A DNA stretch of 64,000 nt from Mycobacterium rhizamassiliense (GCF_900157375.1 NZ_LT721901.1:4607685-4671684); one strand, 5' to 3'. Counted from the first letter of the stretch, positions 33,721 to 42,923 are shown. The notes: a model not told the origin generated them from the sequence alone. Numbers and translations: made by a program.

Positions 33721-35043
33721 GTGAAGGAGAGGTTGCATTGGCTTGCGATGCACGGGTTTTTCCGGGGTGCGGCAGCGATCGGGGTACGGCGGGGTGACCT
33801 GAATTCCAGGTTGGTGGCCGATCCGCAGGTGGCCGCCGATCCGGTGCCGTTCTACGACGAAGTCCGGGCGCGGGGCGCGCTGGTGAAGAGTCGCGTCAGT
33901 TATCTGGCGGTCGACCACGCCCTCGCGGGCGAGCTGCTGCGCTCCGAGGACTTCCGGGTGCTGATGATGGGGTCGAACCTGCCGGGGCCGATCGCCTGGC
34001 TGGAGCAGCGGACGCGCGACGACCTGCTGCATCCGCTGCGGCCGCCGTCGCTGCTGGCCGTCGAACCGCCGAACCACACCCGCTATCGCAAGTCGGTGTC
34101 GGCGGTGTTCACCCCCAGGGCCGTCGCCGGGCTGCGCGACCGCGTGGAGCAGACCGCCGTCGGCCTGCTGGAGCAGCTGCCCGACGAGTCCGGTGTCGTC
34201 GACATCGTGGCGCGGTATTGCTCGCAGCTTCCGGTCGCGATCATCAGCGACATCCTGGGCGTGCCCGACCAAGACCGCGGCCGGGTGCTCGAATTCGGTG
34301 AGCTGGCTGCGCCGAGCCTGGACATCGGGCTGCCGTGGCGCCAATACCGCAGCGTCCAACGGGGAATCGCCGGATTCAACTTCTGGCTGGCCGACCATCT
34401 ACGGGAACTGCGACGCTCCCCGAGCGACAGCCTGATGAGCCAGCTCATCCAGACGTCCGAAAGTGGCCCTGCCGAAACGCATCTCGACGACACCGAACTG
34501 TTGGCGATCGCCGGACTGGTGTTGGCGGCCGGCTTCGAGACGACGGTTAACCTGTTGAGCAACGGAATTCGGATGCTGCTGGATGCGCCCGAGCACCTGC
34601 GCACGCTGCGCGAGCGCCCCGAGTTGTGGCCCAACACCGTCGAGGAGATCCTGCGGCTGGACTCCCCGGTGCAGCTCACCGCCCGCGTCGCACTGAAGGA
34701 TGTCGAGCTCGCGGGCAAGCAGATCAATCGTGGCGACTTGATCGTCGTCTATCTCGCGGCCGCCAACCGGGATCCGGCCGTGTTCCCCGATCCGCATCGC
34801 TTCGACATCGAACGGCCCAATGCGGGAAGGCATCTCGCGTTCTCCGGGGGCAGGCACTTCTGCCTGGGAGCCGCGCTTGCCCGCGCCGAGGGCGAGGTGG
34901 GGCTGCGGACGTTCTTCGAGCACTTCCCCGACGTGTGCGCGGCGGGCGTCGGCAGCCGGCGGGGCACCCGGGTGCTGCGCGGCTGGTCGACGTTGCCGGT
35001 CGCGCTCGGGCGGGCCCGCTCGATGGCCGGCATCGACAGCTAG
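33721..35043 (+). CDS. cyp140: Cytochrome P450 CYP140
   Basis: 440 residues. Heme motif FSGGRHFCLGAALARAE (Cys381), I-helix AAGFETTVNLL, and EEILRLDSPVQLTAR as the ExxR region. Start is GTG 33721 (MKERLHWLAMHGFF). CYP140 is a mycobacterial family without a clear physiological substrate. The position between lppE and the Rv1879-glnA3 region matches Rv1880c. It appears to lie downstream of lppE in the same orientation. Confidence 0.92.
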   Translation: MKERLHWLAMHGFFRGAAAIGVRRGDLNSRLVADPQVAADPVPFYDEVRARGALVKSRVSYLAVDHALAGELLRSEDFRVLMMGSNLPGPIAWLEQRTRDDLLHPLRPPSLLAVEPPNHTRYRKSVSAVFTPRAVAGLRDRVEQTAVGLLEQLPDESGVVDIVARYCSQLPVAIISDILGVPDQDRGRVLEFGELAAPSLDIGLPWRQYRSVQRGIAGFNFWLADHLRELRRSPSDSLMSQLIQTSESGPAETHLDDTELLAIAGLVLAAGFETTVNLLSNGIRMLLDAPEHLRTLRERPELWPNTVEEILRLDSPVQLTARVALKDVELAGKQINRGDLIVVYLAAANRDPAVFPDPHRFDIERPNAGRHLAFSGGRHFCLGAALARAEGEVGLRTFFEHFPDVCAAGVGSRRGTRVLRGWSTLPVALGRARSMAGIDS

Positions 35044-35080
35044 GGAGTCTGGTTGGGCGCAATCTTCGTGCGGCGCAGGA

Positions 35081-35995
35081 TCATTGCGGTCCCAGGTAGC
35101 GGCCGAGCCAGTCCACCAGCCGTTGCCAGGCATCGGCCGCGGCGACGGGGTTGTAGCGCGGGCCGGTGTCGTTGAAGAACGCATGATCGGCGCTGGGTTC
35201 GACGACCAGGTCGTTGACCAGCCGGACCCGATCGAGAGCGGCTTTGGCCGTCGGCATGGAACCGGTGACGCGCGTATCGAGCGCCCCGTAGAGAGCCAGC
35301 ACCGCCGCCTTGACCCCGGTGAAGTCGGTCTTGTCGGGCAGCGGCCCATAGAACGGAACCGCGGCCGACACCCCCAGGGCGCCGTCGGCGAGCAATTGCC
35401 AAACCAGCCCGCCGCCAAAGCAAAAGCCGACCACGCCGAGTTTCTGCCCGGGCGCGCGCAGCCGCAGCTCGGCGACGCCGGAGTTGAGGTCGTGGATGAA
35501 CTGTTCGGGCGGAGTGGCGCCCAGGGCCGCGGTCGCCCGTGCCGGATCGCCGAAGGCGGAGGTCCCGCCCTGCTCCGAGAGCAGGTCGATGGCCAACGCC
35601 GAAAAGCCCGCCCCGGCCAGGCGGCCGGCCACCGTTCGCACCCAATCGGTCAATCCCTTGTTCTCGTGGATGACCAGGACACCGCCCCTGGAATTGGGCG
35701 CCTGCGCCCACGCCCCCTGCAGGTCGCCCTGCTGACCCCGCCAGGTGATCGGGGCGGTGGGCAGCGCCTTTGCCGCGCCGGGCGGTTGGGTGGCCGCGGT
35801 GGGCGGCTCGGGGGCCGCGGATGTGGGCACCTCGGCGGCCTTTTGCTGGTCGGTGCAGGCCGAGATCAGTGCGGCGGCGGCCGAGGTGGCCAGGCCGAGG
35901 AGCGCCAGCCGCCGCAGCGCGTCGCGTCTGGTCAGCAGGCCGTCGAGGTGGTCGGTCGCGACCTCCTCGGCGAGGTACCGCTGCAAGGGGGTCAT
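35081..35995 (-). CDS. Tat-exported dienelactone-hydrolase-like lipoprotein
   Basis: 304 residues. The N-terminus has a twin-arginine signal (Arg23-Arg24 in LTRRDALRRLALLG) and a lipobox ISAC with Cys47, so it is probably a Tat-exported lipoprotein. The mature alpha/beta-hydrolase domain contains the DLH nucleophile Cys in VVGFCFGGGLVWQ, an acid in LYGALDTRV and a His in SADHAFFND. It would hydrolyse lactones or related esters at the cell surface. ATG 35995 is set by the signal. Divergent from the SnoaL-like gene. Confidence 0.85.
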   Translation of the reverse strand: MTPLQRYLAEEVATDHLDGLLTRRDALRRLALLGLATSAAAALISACTDQQKAAEVPTSAAPEPPTAATQPPGAAKALPTAPITWRGQQGDLQGAWAQAPNSRGGVLVIHENKGLTDWVRTVAGRLAGAGFSALAIDLLSEQGGTSAFGDPARATAALGATPPEQFIHDLNSGVAELRLRAPGQKLGVVGFCFGGGLVWQLLADGALGVSAAVPFYGPLPDKTDFTGVKAAVLALYGALDTRVTGSMPTAKAALDRVRLVNDLVVEPSADHAFFNDTGPRYNPVAAADAWQRLVDWLGRYLGPQ

Positions 35996-36060
35996 TCTGG
36001 CGAGTATCCACCGGGATTCGGTGGTTGACACCCATCCGGCGACCGGGTTTATTTGCCGCT

Positions 36061-36519
36061 ATGACAGAAGTTTCTATGATTGCGGTCGAGGATGTCGTCG
36101 TCGGGCTGTGGCGGGCGCTGTCGCGCCGCGATTGGGATGCGGTCAAGACTTTCCTGGCAACGGATTGTCTCTATGTCGACATGCCGGTCCCCGCGTTGGC
36201 GGCCCGCGGACCCGAGGACACCGTCAAACGGCTGCGCATGGGTCTCGAGCCGCTCGCCGGCTACGAAAACCACGACGGGCTACTGGTTTCCAGCGGTTCC
36301 GACGTCATCTACGAACACTCCGAGACATGGACGTTCGCGACCGGCGAGCAAGGCGTGCTCAGGTTCGTCACCGTTCACAAGGTGGTCGATGGAAAAGTCA
36401 CGGTCTGGAAAGACTATTGGGACATGAATAGCCTCGTCAGCTTCGCGCCACCAAATCATTTCGAAAATCTGGCAAATGCGGATACCAGCTGGATCTTTGA
36501 CGCCTCGGCGTTAGTCTGA
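36061..36519 (+). CDS. SnoaL-like / limonene-epoxide-hydrolase-like protein
   Basis: 152 residues with an NTF2-like fold: VEDVVVGLWRALSRRDWDAVKTFL, LEPLAGYENHDG and VVDGKVTVWKDYWDMNSLVSF. The WKDYWD motif matches the third catalytic Asp of limonene-1,2-epoxide hydrolases, but the usual Arg-x-Asp pair earlier in the fold appears as HSE (YEHSETWTF), so hydrolase activity is doubtful. Possibly a non-enzymatic or altered member. Diverges from the DLH gene with 65 bp between starts. Confidence 0.75.
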   Translation: MTEVSMIAVEDVVVGLWRALSRRDWDAVKTFLATDCLYVDMPVPALAARGPEDTVKRLRMGLEPLAGYENHDGLLVSSGSDVIYEHSETWTFATGEQGVLRFVTVHKVVDGKVTVWKDYWDMNSLVSFAPPNHFENLANADTSWIFDASALV

Positions 36520-36538
36520 CCGGTTTTACCGCAAAAGC

Positions 36539-36570
36539 GGCCCCACTAGTTTCGTGAAACTAGTGGGGCC
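36539..36570. terminator. Bidirectional intrinsic terminator
   Basis: A near-perfect hairpin with arms GGCCCCACTAGTTTC (36539-36553) and GAAACTAGTGGGGCC (36556-36570). It sits between the stop of the plus-strand SnoaL gene (36519) and the stop of the minus-strand peptide gene (36580), so it can terminate both transcripts. There is only a weak T tract. Confidence 0.8.
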
Positions 36571-36579
36571 CGTTTGCTG

Positions 36580-36708
36580 TTATGCGCCCACGCAGCTGTA
36601 TGGGTCGGGGCACGTGATGGTGACCGGAACGCCGCAGGATCCGCTCAGGACGAGGTTGGTGGCGACTACTAGCGCGATCGCCGCGATCTTGCTGGTCAAA
36701 CGTGTCAT
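36580..36708 (-). CDS. 42-residue exported peptide
   Basis: A short gene with good signals: ATG 36708, ribosome-binding site AAGGGG (36715-36720), stop TAA at 36580, followed by the terminator hairpin. The product MTRLTSKIAAIALVVATNLV plus LSGSCGVPVTITCPDPYSCVGA has a hydrophobic N-terminal segment and three cysteines (residues 25, 33 and 39). It looks like a secreted or membrane-anchored mini-protein; a lipid attachment at the first Cys (SGSC) is possible. Function unknown. No close homologue is known to me, although similar N-termini occur in other small mycobacterial exported peptides. Confidence 0.65.
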   Translation of the reverse strand: MTRLTSKIAAIALVVATNLVLSGSCGVPVTITCPDPYSCVGA

Positions 36709-36830
36709 GACGGACCCCTTTGCTGGCACTGCTACCCGATTGCAGTCGCGTTATTGTACCCCAGTCCAATGGGCGAGGCGCGCGGCACCTTTCGCCGCGG
36801 CGACGTGTTCAGCCATTTCCCAGCGGCGCG

Positions 36831-37073
36831 TTACTGGGGGCCGAACAATTCCGGATGTTCGCGCATGAGGCGCAATTGCTCTTGCACGACGTGGGCCTCC
36901 GCCTCCGTCGCCGCGCGCTCGCCTTGAAGGTGGCGCGCCCGGGCTTCCAGCCGCCGCGCGTTCTCGGCTAATCGGGCGAATTGCCGCATTTTCCGGAGCG
37001 GAAAGATGACGCCAACGATGGCGGCGCTCACTACACCGATTACCACGGGCCAGGGACCCGATGTGACGGCCAT
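36831..37073 (-). CDS. Small membrane-anchored coiled-coil protein
   Basis: 80 residues: an N-terminal transmembrane helix (PWPVVIGVVSAAIVGVIF) followed by a charged helical tail of coiled-coil character (MRQFARLAENARRLEARARHLQGERAATEAEAHVVQEQLR). Start ATG 37073 is the best; no strong ribosome-binding site is visible. The minus-strand amidase gene ends 47 bp upstream, so it may share its transcript. Unknown function. Confidence 0.65.
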   Translation of the reverse strand: MAVTSGPWPVVIGVVSAAIVGVIFPLRKMRQFARLAENARRLEARARHLQGERAATEAEAHVVQEQLRLMREHPELFGPQ

Positions 37074-37120
37074 GGGGCCGAAGACTATCAGGGGCCGGCG
37101 GCGCCAGCCGGGCAAATGAT

Positions 37121-38530
37121 CTAGGCGGAGTCCAGCACCAGGGGCGGCGGCCGCCATCCCCCGAACACCTTTTCCAGATGGCCCGCGACGGCCAGCGCGG
37201 TGGCGTCCTGCCAGGGTCGCGCGACGACCTGAACTCCGATGGGCAAGCCGTCGCGAGACGTCCCACACCGGACAACCGCGGCGGGCCACCGGGTGACGTT
37301 GTGCACCATCAGATGCGAGAAGTCGTTGATCTCGACGAGGCCGTGGTGGTGCGGCTTGGCGGGCGTCGGCATCGCGGGGCAGACGATCACGTCGTAATCG
37401 GCCATGAATTCCAGCATTTCGACGCGGTAGGCGTCGAGGTCGGCCAGTTTGCCTCGGAACTCGGTCACCGAGCACTCGATCTCGCGCGCCTGGCGGACAA
37501 ATTCGGCCAGTTCCTCGGAGGGATCGGTGATGTCCAGCGCCCGGAGTTCCTCCTCGGCTCCCCGTCCCCCGTCGCCGCCCAGCAACGTCTTCCACAGCAC
37601 CTCCACCGTGCGACCAACGCAGCCGGGAGTGGCGCGTCGGACGGACGCGGCCACGTCCTCCATGGCATCGGCCGCCGCGGAGACGACGGCGGCGACCTCG
37701 TTGGTCGGCGGCGAGACGCCGTCGTCGAGGTAGGTGGCGACGCGCAGTCCGGCGAGGTCGACCTCGTCGGGACTGCCCAGTGGCACGGGTACCGCGTAGG
37801 GATCCCGTAGATCGGGCCCGTTCATGATCGACAGACCCAGAAAGAGATCCCGCACCGATCGCGCCATCGGGCCGTAGTGGCTGAACGGGCCGAAAATCCC
37901 TGGGGCGCTTCCGAATACATTTCCCGTTCGAGGAATGCGGCCGTGCGACGGCTTGAGTCCGGCAATCCCGCTGTTATGACACGGTTGCCGGACGCTGCCG
38001 CCTTCGTCGGTGCCCACGCTCAGGGCGGCACCGCCCGCGGCGACCAGCGCGGCCGAACCACCGCTGCTGCCCCCGGGTGTCGTGGCCAGATCGTACGGAT
38101 TGTTGGTGCGGCCGTAGAGATTGTTGTTGGATTCGGCGCCTCGGCCCAGTTCCGGAGTGTTGGTGAGGCCGAGGACGATAGCCCCTTCGGCTCGCAGCCT
38201 CGCCACCGCCGTCGCATCGACATCGGCCACCGCGCGCAACGCGCTGATGCCGCCGGAACAGGGCAACCCGGCGACCAGCAGCTGGTCCTTGATGGCCACC
38301 GGCAGCCCGTGCGCCTTGCCCAGTGGATCGCCGCGTGCGGCGCGCTCGTCGGCGCGGTCGGCCTGCCGCAGGCACTCCTCGGGATCGGCGGCGACCACCA
38401 GCGCGTTGATGGCCGGATTGACCGCCTCGATCCGCGCCAAATGCGCTTCGGTCACTTCCCGGCAGGAGACCGTCCCGTGAGACATCATGCGGACCAGCTC
38501 GTGAGCCGGCAGGTGGCACAGGTCGGTCAT
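37121..38530 (-). CDS. Amidase (amidase signature family)
   Basis: 469 residues. The Ser-cisSer-Lys triad is visible: Lys in VAIKDQL, Ser in the GGSSGGSAALVAAGG signature and Ser in GTDEGGSVR. Hydrolyses amides to acids and ammonia; the substrate is unknown. ATG 38530. It diverges from the CoA-ligase-like gene with 49 bp between starts, so the pair may serve one catabolic route. Confidence 0.9.
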   Translation of the reverse strand: MTDLCHLPAHELVRMMSHGTVSCREVTEAHLARIEAVNPAINALVVAADPEECLRQADRADERAARGDPLGKAHGLPVAIKDQLLVAGLPCSGGISALRAVADVDATAVARLRAEGAIVLGLTNTPELGRGAESNNNLYGRTNNPYDLATTPGGSSGGSAALVAAGGAALSVGTDEGGSVRQPCHNSGIAGLKPSHGRIPRTGNVFGSAPGIFGPFSHYGPMARSVRDLFLGLSIMNGPDLRDPYAVPVPLGSPDEVDLAGLRVATYLDDGVSPPTNEVAAVVSAAADAMEDVAASVRRATPGCVGRTVEVLWKTLLGGDGGRGAEEELRALDITDPSEELAEFVRQAREIECSVTEFRGKLADLDAYRVEMLEFMADYDVIVCPAMPTPAKPHHHGLVEINDFSHLMVHNVTRWPAAVVRCGTSRDGLPIGVQVVARPWQDATALAVAGHLEKVFGGWRPPPLVLDSA

Positions 38531-38579
38531 AGTCAGTGAACTTACAACCGGGGTTGCCCGGGCGTGGAAGACTTTGGTG

Positions 38580-39944
38580 ATGCCGCGGGCGGCCTACGAG
38601 CGTATGCGCGCAGCACATCTCGCTGTGGTGCGGTCGTCTCTCGAGGACCACATCGCCCGGCTGGACTGGTCGCGCGAACAGATTGAGCGCCATCAGAATC
38701 ACCGCTTGCGAGCGTTGCTCCGGTACGCCCAAGAGTGCTCACCTTTTCACGCGCGGCGCCTGCAGGGCCTCGACCCGGCTCGCGCCACGATCTCCGATCT
38801 GGCCTCGCTGCCGATGATGACGAAGCGGGACGCCCAGGAACAGTGGGACGCCATCGTCACGACACAAGGCCTCGACCGCGCCCGCGCGGAGCGGATTATT
38901 GCTGAGCAGCAATGGTTTTCGTATAACGCAGACGATCAGCAGATCTTCAGCTCCGGTGGCTCCAGCGGCGTGCGCGGTGTCTACGTGTGGGACTGGCAGT
39001 TCTTCGTCTCGGCGGCCTGCCTGGCGTGGCGAACCCAGGCCCGCGCGGAGCGCCGCGCGGCCGGGCCGGCCGGAACTCCGCGGCTCGCGGTGCTGGAGGC
39101 GGGCATTCCGCCGCATGCCAGCACGCCGTTGTTCGACATCGCGACCGCCCCGAACATGGAAACCGTCGTGATCGCCGCGGGTGCCCCGTTCGATGAGGTG
39201 CTCGACGCCGTCGCGGCCGCCCAACCGACACACCTGGTCGGCTATCCGTCGGTGATCGGCCGCCTTGCCCGGGCCGCCAGTGCGGGCGACCTGCGCATCC
39301 GTCCCGTGCGGGTGAGCACGAACTCCGAGCCGCTGCTCGACGAGGACCGGCAGGCCATCCGCGATGCGTGGGACGTTCCGATCCACAACACCTGGGGGTC
39401 GACCGAAATCGGGGTGCAGGCGGTCGGCTGCGGGGGCGGCGAGGGGCTGCATCTGTGCGAGGACGAGGTGATTCTCGAGCGCGTCGACGAGGACGGAACG
39501 CCGGTCGGTCCCGACGAGCCGGCGGCGCGAACGCTCGCGACCGGGCTGGCCAACCGGACGTTCCCGTTCATTCGTTACGACCTTGGCGACCAAGTCATTC
39601 CGCTGCCCGGCGCGTGTGCCTGCGGAAGCGCCTTCGCGCGCGTCGCCGATATCGGCGGGCGCCGCGACGACGACTTTCGCTACGGCGACACGACGGTCCC
39701 CGCGATCGCGTTCCGCCACATTCTGGGCACCGATCCCCGGGTGTCCGAATATCAGGTCGTCCAGACCGCCACCGGGGCCGACATCCTCGTTGTGGGTGAT
39801 CCGGATGCGGCCGCCCTAACCTCCGCGCTGGTCGCCATGCTGGGCCGATACGGATTGCCGCAGCGGGGGATTCAGGTCCGCGTGGTGGACGGTCTGACCC
39901 GCCACCAGGGCAGCGGGAAACTGCGGCGGTTCATCCCCCGGTAG
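38580..39944 (+). CDS. Phenylacetate-CoA-ligase-like AMP-binding protein
   Basis: 454 residues from ATG 38580 (a TTG at 38574 and a GTG at 38577 are in-frame alternatives). The nucleotide loop is FSSGGSSGVRGVYV, the later motif IHNTWGSTEIGVQAVGC, and the hinge FIRYDLGDQVIPLPGACACG, as in PaaK-type ligases. It should adenylate an aromatic or fatty acid, or may be a related adenylate-former. The C-terminus overlaps the convergent amidohydrolase gene by 14 bp. Confidence 0.84.
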   Translation: MPRAAYERMRAAHLAVVRSSLEDHIARLDWSREQIERHQNHRLRALLRYAQECSPFHARRLQGLDPARATISDLASLPMMTKRDAQEQWDAIVTTQGLDRARAERIIAEQQWFSYNADDQQIFSSGGSSGVRGVYVWDWQFFVSAACLAWRTQARAERRAAGPAGTPRLAVLEAGIPPHASTPLFDIATAPNMETVVIAAGAPFDEVLDAVAAAQPTHLVGYPSVIGRLARAASAGDLRIRPVRVSTNSEPLLDEDRQAIRDAWDVPIHNTWGSTEIGVQAVGCGGGEGLHLCEDEVILERVDEDGTPVGPDEPAARTLATGLANRTFPFIRYDLGDQVIPLPGACACGSAFARVADIGGRRDDDFRYGDTTVPAIAFRHILGTDPRVSEYQVVQTATGADILVVGDPDAAALTSALVAMLGRYGLPQRGIQVRVVDGLTRHQGSGKLRRFIPR

Positions 39945-41067
39945 CGCCGAGGCGGTAGACGCGGGCGGCGTTCCCGTGCGCGATCAGGTCGACCACCCGG
40001 ATCGCGTCGGACTCGCTCCATTCGTCGCTCTCGACGAAGCCGCGCAGCACCCGGTGAATGCCGTTGCGCCACAGCGTTGCACCCAGGAAATGCAGCTCGG
40101 CGGGACCGAACCCGTCCGACGAGTAGAGGATTTTCCGGAACGGCGCCATCTCCAGCAGCCGGGCGATGAACGAGGGTGACCTGGCCCCAAGGTAATTTAC
40201 GCTCAGGCCGCCATCGAGGTAGACGTTGTTGAACGCCTGCGCCAGGTAGCCCGCTTCCCGCTCGTAGGGATAGCAATGCAGCAACACGATCGGTGTATCG
40301 CCGGATTGCCGCAAGAAGTCCAGCAGGTGAAGCGGATTCGCCTTGTGTAGATCGCAGTCGCGATCGCCGAAGCCGGCGTGAAACTGCAGCGGCTTGCCCA
40401 CCCGCAGCGCCTCGTGCAACCCGAACCGCAGCAGGACCCGGTCGTCCAGACGGGTGCCGCCGCGGTCGCGCCACCGGGCGGCGGCCTCGGTGATCTGCGC
40501 GGCCGTCGGCTCGGTCAGATCGCCGTCGAAGCCGCCGCGGTAGGCCAGGATCGACTTGGTGCCCACCGCTTTGGCGGCGCGGCGATGCAGGATCTCGCGG
40601 AAGGCCGACGCGTAGTCCCCTGCTGCGCGCGCGGCCTGCTCGGCGACCTGTTCCAGCCGCACGACCTCGTGCGCGCGATTGCCCGACAGCTCGCCCAGCT
40701 CGGAAATCTCGGCCACGTCGCTGCCGATCCCGGTGTCCACCAGCCAGTCACTGACTCCGGCGGCCCGCAGGAACAGGCCGGCCATCTCGCGCTCGGCGAA
40801 TTCGCTGCGGCGCTCCCAATACTGCTGCGGCTCGGCGTGTTTGGCCAGCCCCAGGATGGGCGCACAATGGGCGCGCACCGCGAAGCCGAGTTGGGAATCG
40901 AAGCCCGTCTCCGTCAACGGCTCGGTGTTGGCCTCGTTGAGCGCGTTCTCGAAGCGCGGGCGGTCCCCCTGTTGCAGCCAGCACCCGTGGGCATGCTGGT
41001 CGATCAGCGCCGCCGCGCCGATGTGCTCGGCCAGCGCTGAGGATTCGGGCACCGTCACAGGCTCCAC
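39931..41067 (-). CDS. Amidohydrolase, FluG-N-terminal-like (Rv1879)
   Basis: 378 residues. Metal ligands: His-x-His in LIDQHAHGC, further His in LQFHAGFGD and LLHCYPYER, and Asp in LYSSDGFGPAEL. It resembles the amidohydrolase half of FluG, and in mycobacteria pairs with a glutamine-synthetase-like gene as in H37Rv (Rv1879-Rv1878). ATG 41067 overlaps the glnA3 end by 13 bp, so they are co-translated. It could hydrolyse gamma-glutamyl amides, an inference. Confidence 0.88.
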   Translation of the reverse strand: MEPVTVPESSALAEHIGAAALIDQHAHGCWLQQGDRPRFENALNEANTEPLTETGFDSQLGFAVRAHCAPILGLAKHAEPQQYWERRSEFAEREMAGLFLRAAGVSDWLVDTGIGSDVAEISELGELSGNRAHEVVRLEQVAEQAARAAGDYASAFREILHRRAAKAVGTKSILAYRGGFDGDLTEPTAAQITEAAARWRDRGGTRLDDRVLLRFGLHEALRVGKPLQFHAGFGDRDCDLHKANPLHLLDFLRQSGDTPIVLLHCYPYEREAGYLAQAFNNVYLDGGLSVNYLGARSPSFIARLLEMAPFRKILYSSDGFGPAELHFLGATLWRNGIHRVLRGFVESDEWSESDAIRVVDLIAHGNAARVYRLGATGG

Positions 41068-42398
41068 GCCATCCGGAACTTGTCTGCCAGCTGCTCGGGG
41101 TTCAAAGTTCCGTACCGCTCGTGTTCGAGGCGGCGCACCGCGACGACCATGTCGACGGCCGCGTCGCCCAGGATGCCGCGCAGCAGCGCCGAATCATTTA
41201 GCGCGGCAATGGCGTCCGCTTGCCCTTCATGGAGCCGGACGATGCCCGCGCCGGCGCGCTCGGCTTCGGACAGTCGCGCCGGGTCGATCGTCGTCTCCGG
41301 CGGCAGCGTCGCGTCGCCGCGGATCCCGTCGAGCGCCAGCCCCAGGATCGCGCCCGACGCGAGATACGGGTTCGCCGACGGGTCGACGATTTTCACCTCG
41401 GCGTTCGCGGCGGTGGGGCCGCCCCTGATGAATCGCACGGCCGCTTCCCGGTTCTCGGTGCCCCAGCACGCGTAGGCCCCGGCCCAGTTCCCCGGTTGCA
41501 TGCGCAGCCCGGACACGATGGATCCGCACAGCATGCCCTGGGCCTCGGGCAGCCCGCGGAGCACTCCGGCCACAGCGCTCTCCCCCGCCGGCGTCATGCC
41601 CGCCGCACCGGCGCCGCCGGAAAACAGCGGGCCCTGCGGCGAGGTCAGCGAAAAGTGTTGATGGGCACCGGATCCGACACTCCCGGCGAATGGCACCGGT
41701 GACAGGCTGACGCGCAGCCCGTGGCGGCGGGCGGCGCGGCCGACGATGATCCGCGCCAGCACCAGCTGATCGGCGGCGGCCACCGGGGGAAGCGGCGACA
41801 GCGAGATCTCGAACTGGCTGGCCCCGTACTCGGGATGCAGCTGCTCGATGCCGACGCCCGCGGTCGCGGCCGCGGCGAGGACGTCGCGGACGAAGGCTTC
41901 GCGCTCGAGCAGGCCGGCCAACCCGTACTGGGCCCACAGCGTGGAGGACAGCCGGCCGCCGTCGGGATCGACCAGAACGAACTCGATCTCGTGGCCGACG
42001 GTCGCCGCGAGGCCGGCGTCGGCGAGCGCTGCCTCGACGCGGCTCAGCGTCCCGCGGCCGCAGGCCGCGACCGCGCTTCCGTCCTGCTCGAAGAAAGCCG
42101 CGGGGCCCCATGCCAATCCGTCGCCGAGGTTGCGCAGCGCCGCCAGGTCGATGCGGACGCGTTGATCGCCGACCACGCCGACGTCGTCGGTGAAGGCGAT
42201 GCCGGTCTGGTCGATGGCGAAGGCGTGCCACGACGGGCTGGCGCCCAGACCGGGATCGGCGAACGCGGCGACGCGTCCGATGGGGACCGCCTTGGCGTGG
42301 GTGAGCCCGGCCGGGTTCACCACGGTGCCGATGACGGTGTCGACGCCCTCGGCCTCCAGAACGGCCACCACCGCGTCGACGTCCGGCACGGGTGTCAT
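41055..42398 (-). CDS. glnA3: Glutamine synthetase-like GlnA3 (gamma-glutamylpolyamine synthetase family)
   Basis: 447 residues. The GS signatures are visible as EIEFVLVDPDGGR, PVPFAGSVGSGAHQHFSL, and the C-terminal region INFTS-type substitute SANPYLASGAILGLALDG. GlnA3-type proteins in actinobacteria glutamylate polyamines or ethanolamine rather than making glutamine. The overlap with the downstream amidohydrolase suggests a pathway of gamma-glutamylation and its reversal. Confidence 0.9.
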   Translation of the reverse strand: MTPVPDVDAVVAVLEAEGVDTVIGTVVNPAGLTHAKAVPIGRVAAFADPGLGASPSWHAFAIDQTGIAFTDDVGVVGDQRVRIDLAALRNLGDGLAWGPAAFFEQDGSAVAACGRGTLSRVEAALADAGLAATVGHEIEFVLVDPDGGRLSSTLWAQYGLAGLLEREAFVRDVLAAAATAGVGIEQLHPEYGASQFEISLSPLPPVAAADQLVLARIIVGRAARRHGLRVSLSPVPFAGSVGSGAHQHFSLTSPQGPLFSGGAGAAGMTPAGESAVAGVLRGLPEAQGMLCGSIVSGLRMQPGNWAGAYACWGTENREAAVRFIRGGPTAANAEVKIVDPSANPYLASGAILGLALDGIRGDATLPPETTIDPARLSEAERAGAGIVRLHEGQADAIAALNDSALLRGILGDAAVDMVVAVRRLEHERYGTLNPEQLADKFRMAWSL

Positions 42399-42428
42399 GG
42401 CCGCCTTAGCAGCGGTTGCGGTCGATGA

Positions 42429-42923
42429 CTAGGCCCGGCTGGGCAGGGTCAACATGCAGGTCTGGCCGATGTCGAGGGTCCGCAGCATGCGTCCCATGCC
42501 GACCCACAACGCGCAGGACATGGCGAGGTCGGCGAGCAGCTCCTCGGAGAAGTGCTCGTTGACCCGGCTCCAGAAGTCCTCGTCGTCGCGCAACTTGGTG
42601 TGCTCGGTGCCGAACCGGTGCGCGAACTCGGCGGCCAGCCGCTCCTGCTCGCTGAATCCCGGCCAGCTGCGCCATTCCAGCGCGTGCTCGTAGAGCTCCT
42701 CGTCGACGCCCGCGGCGGGACCGTCGGCGTCACGGGTGTTCTGGCACACGGTGCATTCGTTGTCGTGGGCGATCACGGCCCGGGCGATTTCGCGGGTGCG
42801 CATGGGCAGCCGGTTCTTGGTGTAGACGGCCTGGCTGAAGTTGGCGATTGCGCCGCCGAGGTCGGGAGACGTGGTGGCCCAGCTGTAGATGTCGTCGTCA
42901 GCGAAAGTTCCGATTCGGCTCAT
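42429..42923 (-). CDS. Carboxymuconolactone decarboxylase / AhpD-like protein
   Basis: 164 residues. The CxxC motif is NECTVCQN, as in AhpD-type proteins; MSRIGTFADDDIYSW is the N-terminus. Paralogous to the gene at 8543-9025 (shared GFSEQERLAAEFAHRFGTEH-type helix and C-terminal LRTLDIGQTC). ATG 42923. A KstR-type operator (42955-42968) lies 31 bp upstream, so it is probably sterol-regulated. It lies 29 bp upstream of glnA3 on the same strand and may drive it. Confidence 0.86.
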   Translation of the reverse strand: MSRIGTFADDDIYSWATTSPDLGGAIANFSQAVYTKNRLPMRTREIARAVIAHDNECTVCQNTRDADGPAAGVDEELYEHALEWRSWPGFSEQERLAAEFAHRFGTEHTKLRDDEDFWSRVNEHFSEELLADLAMSCALWVGMGRMLRTLDIGQTCMLTLPSRA

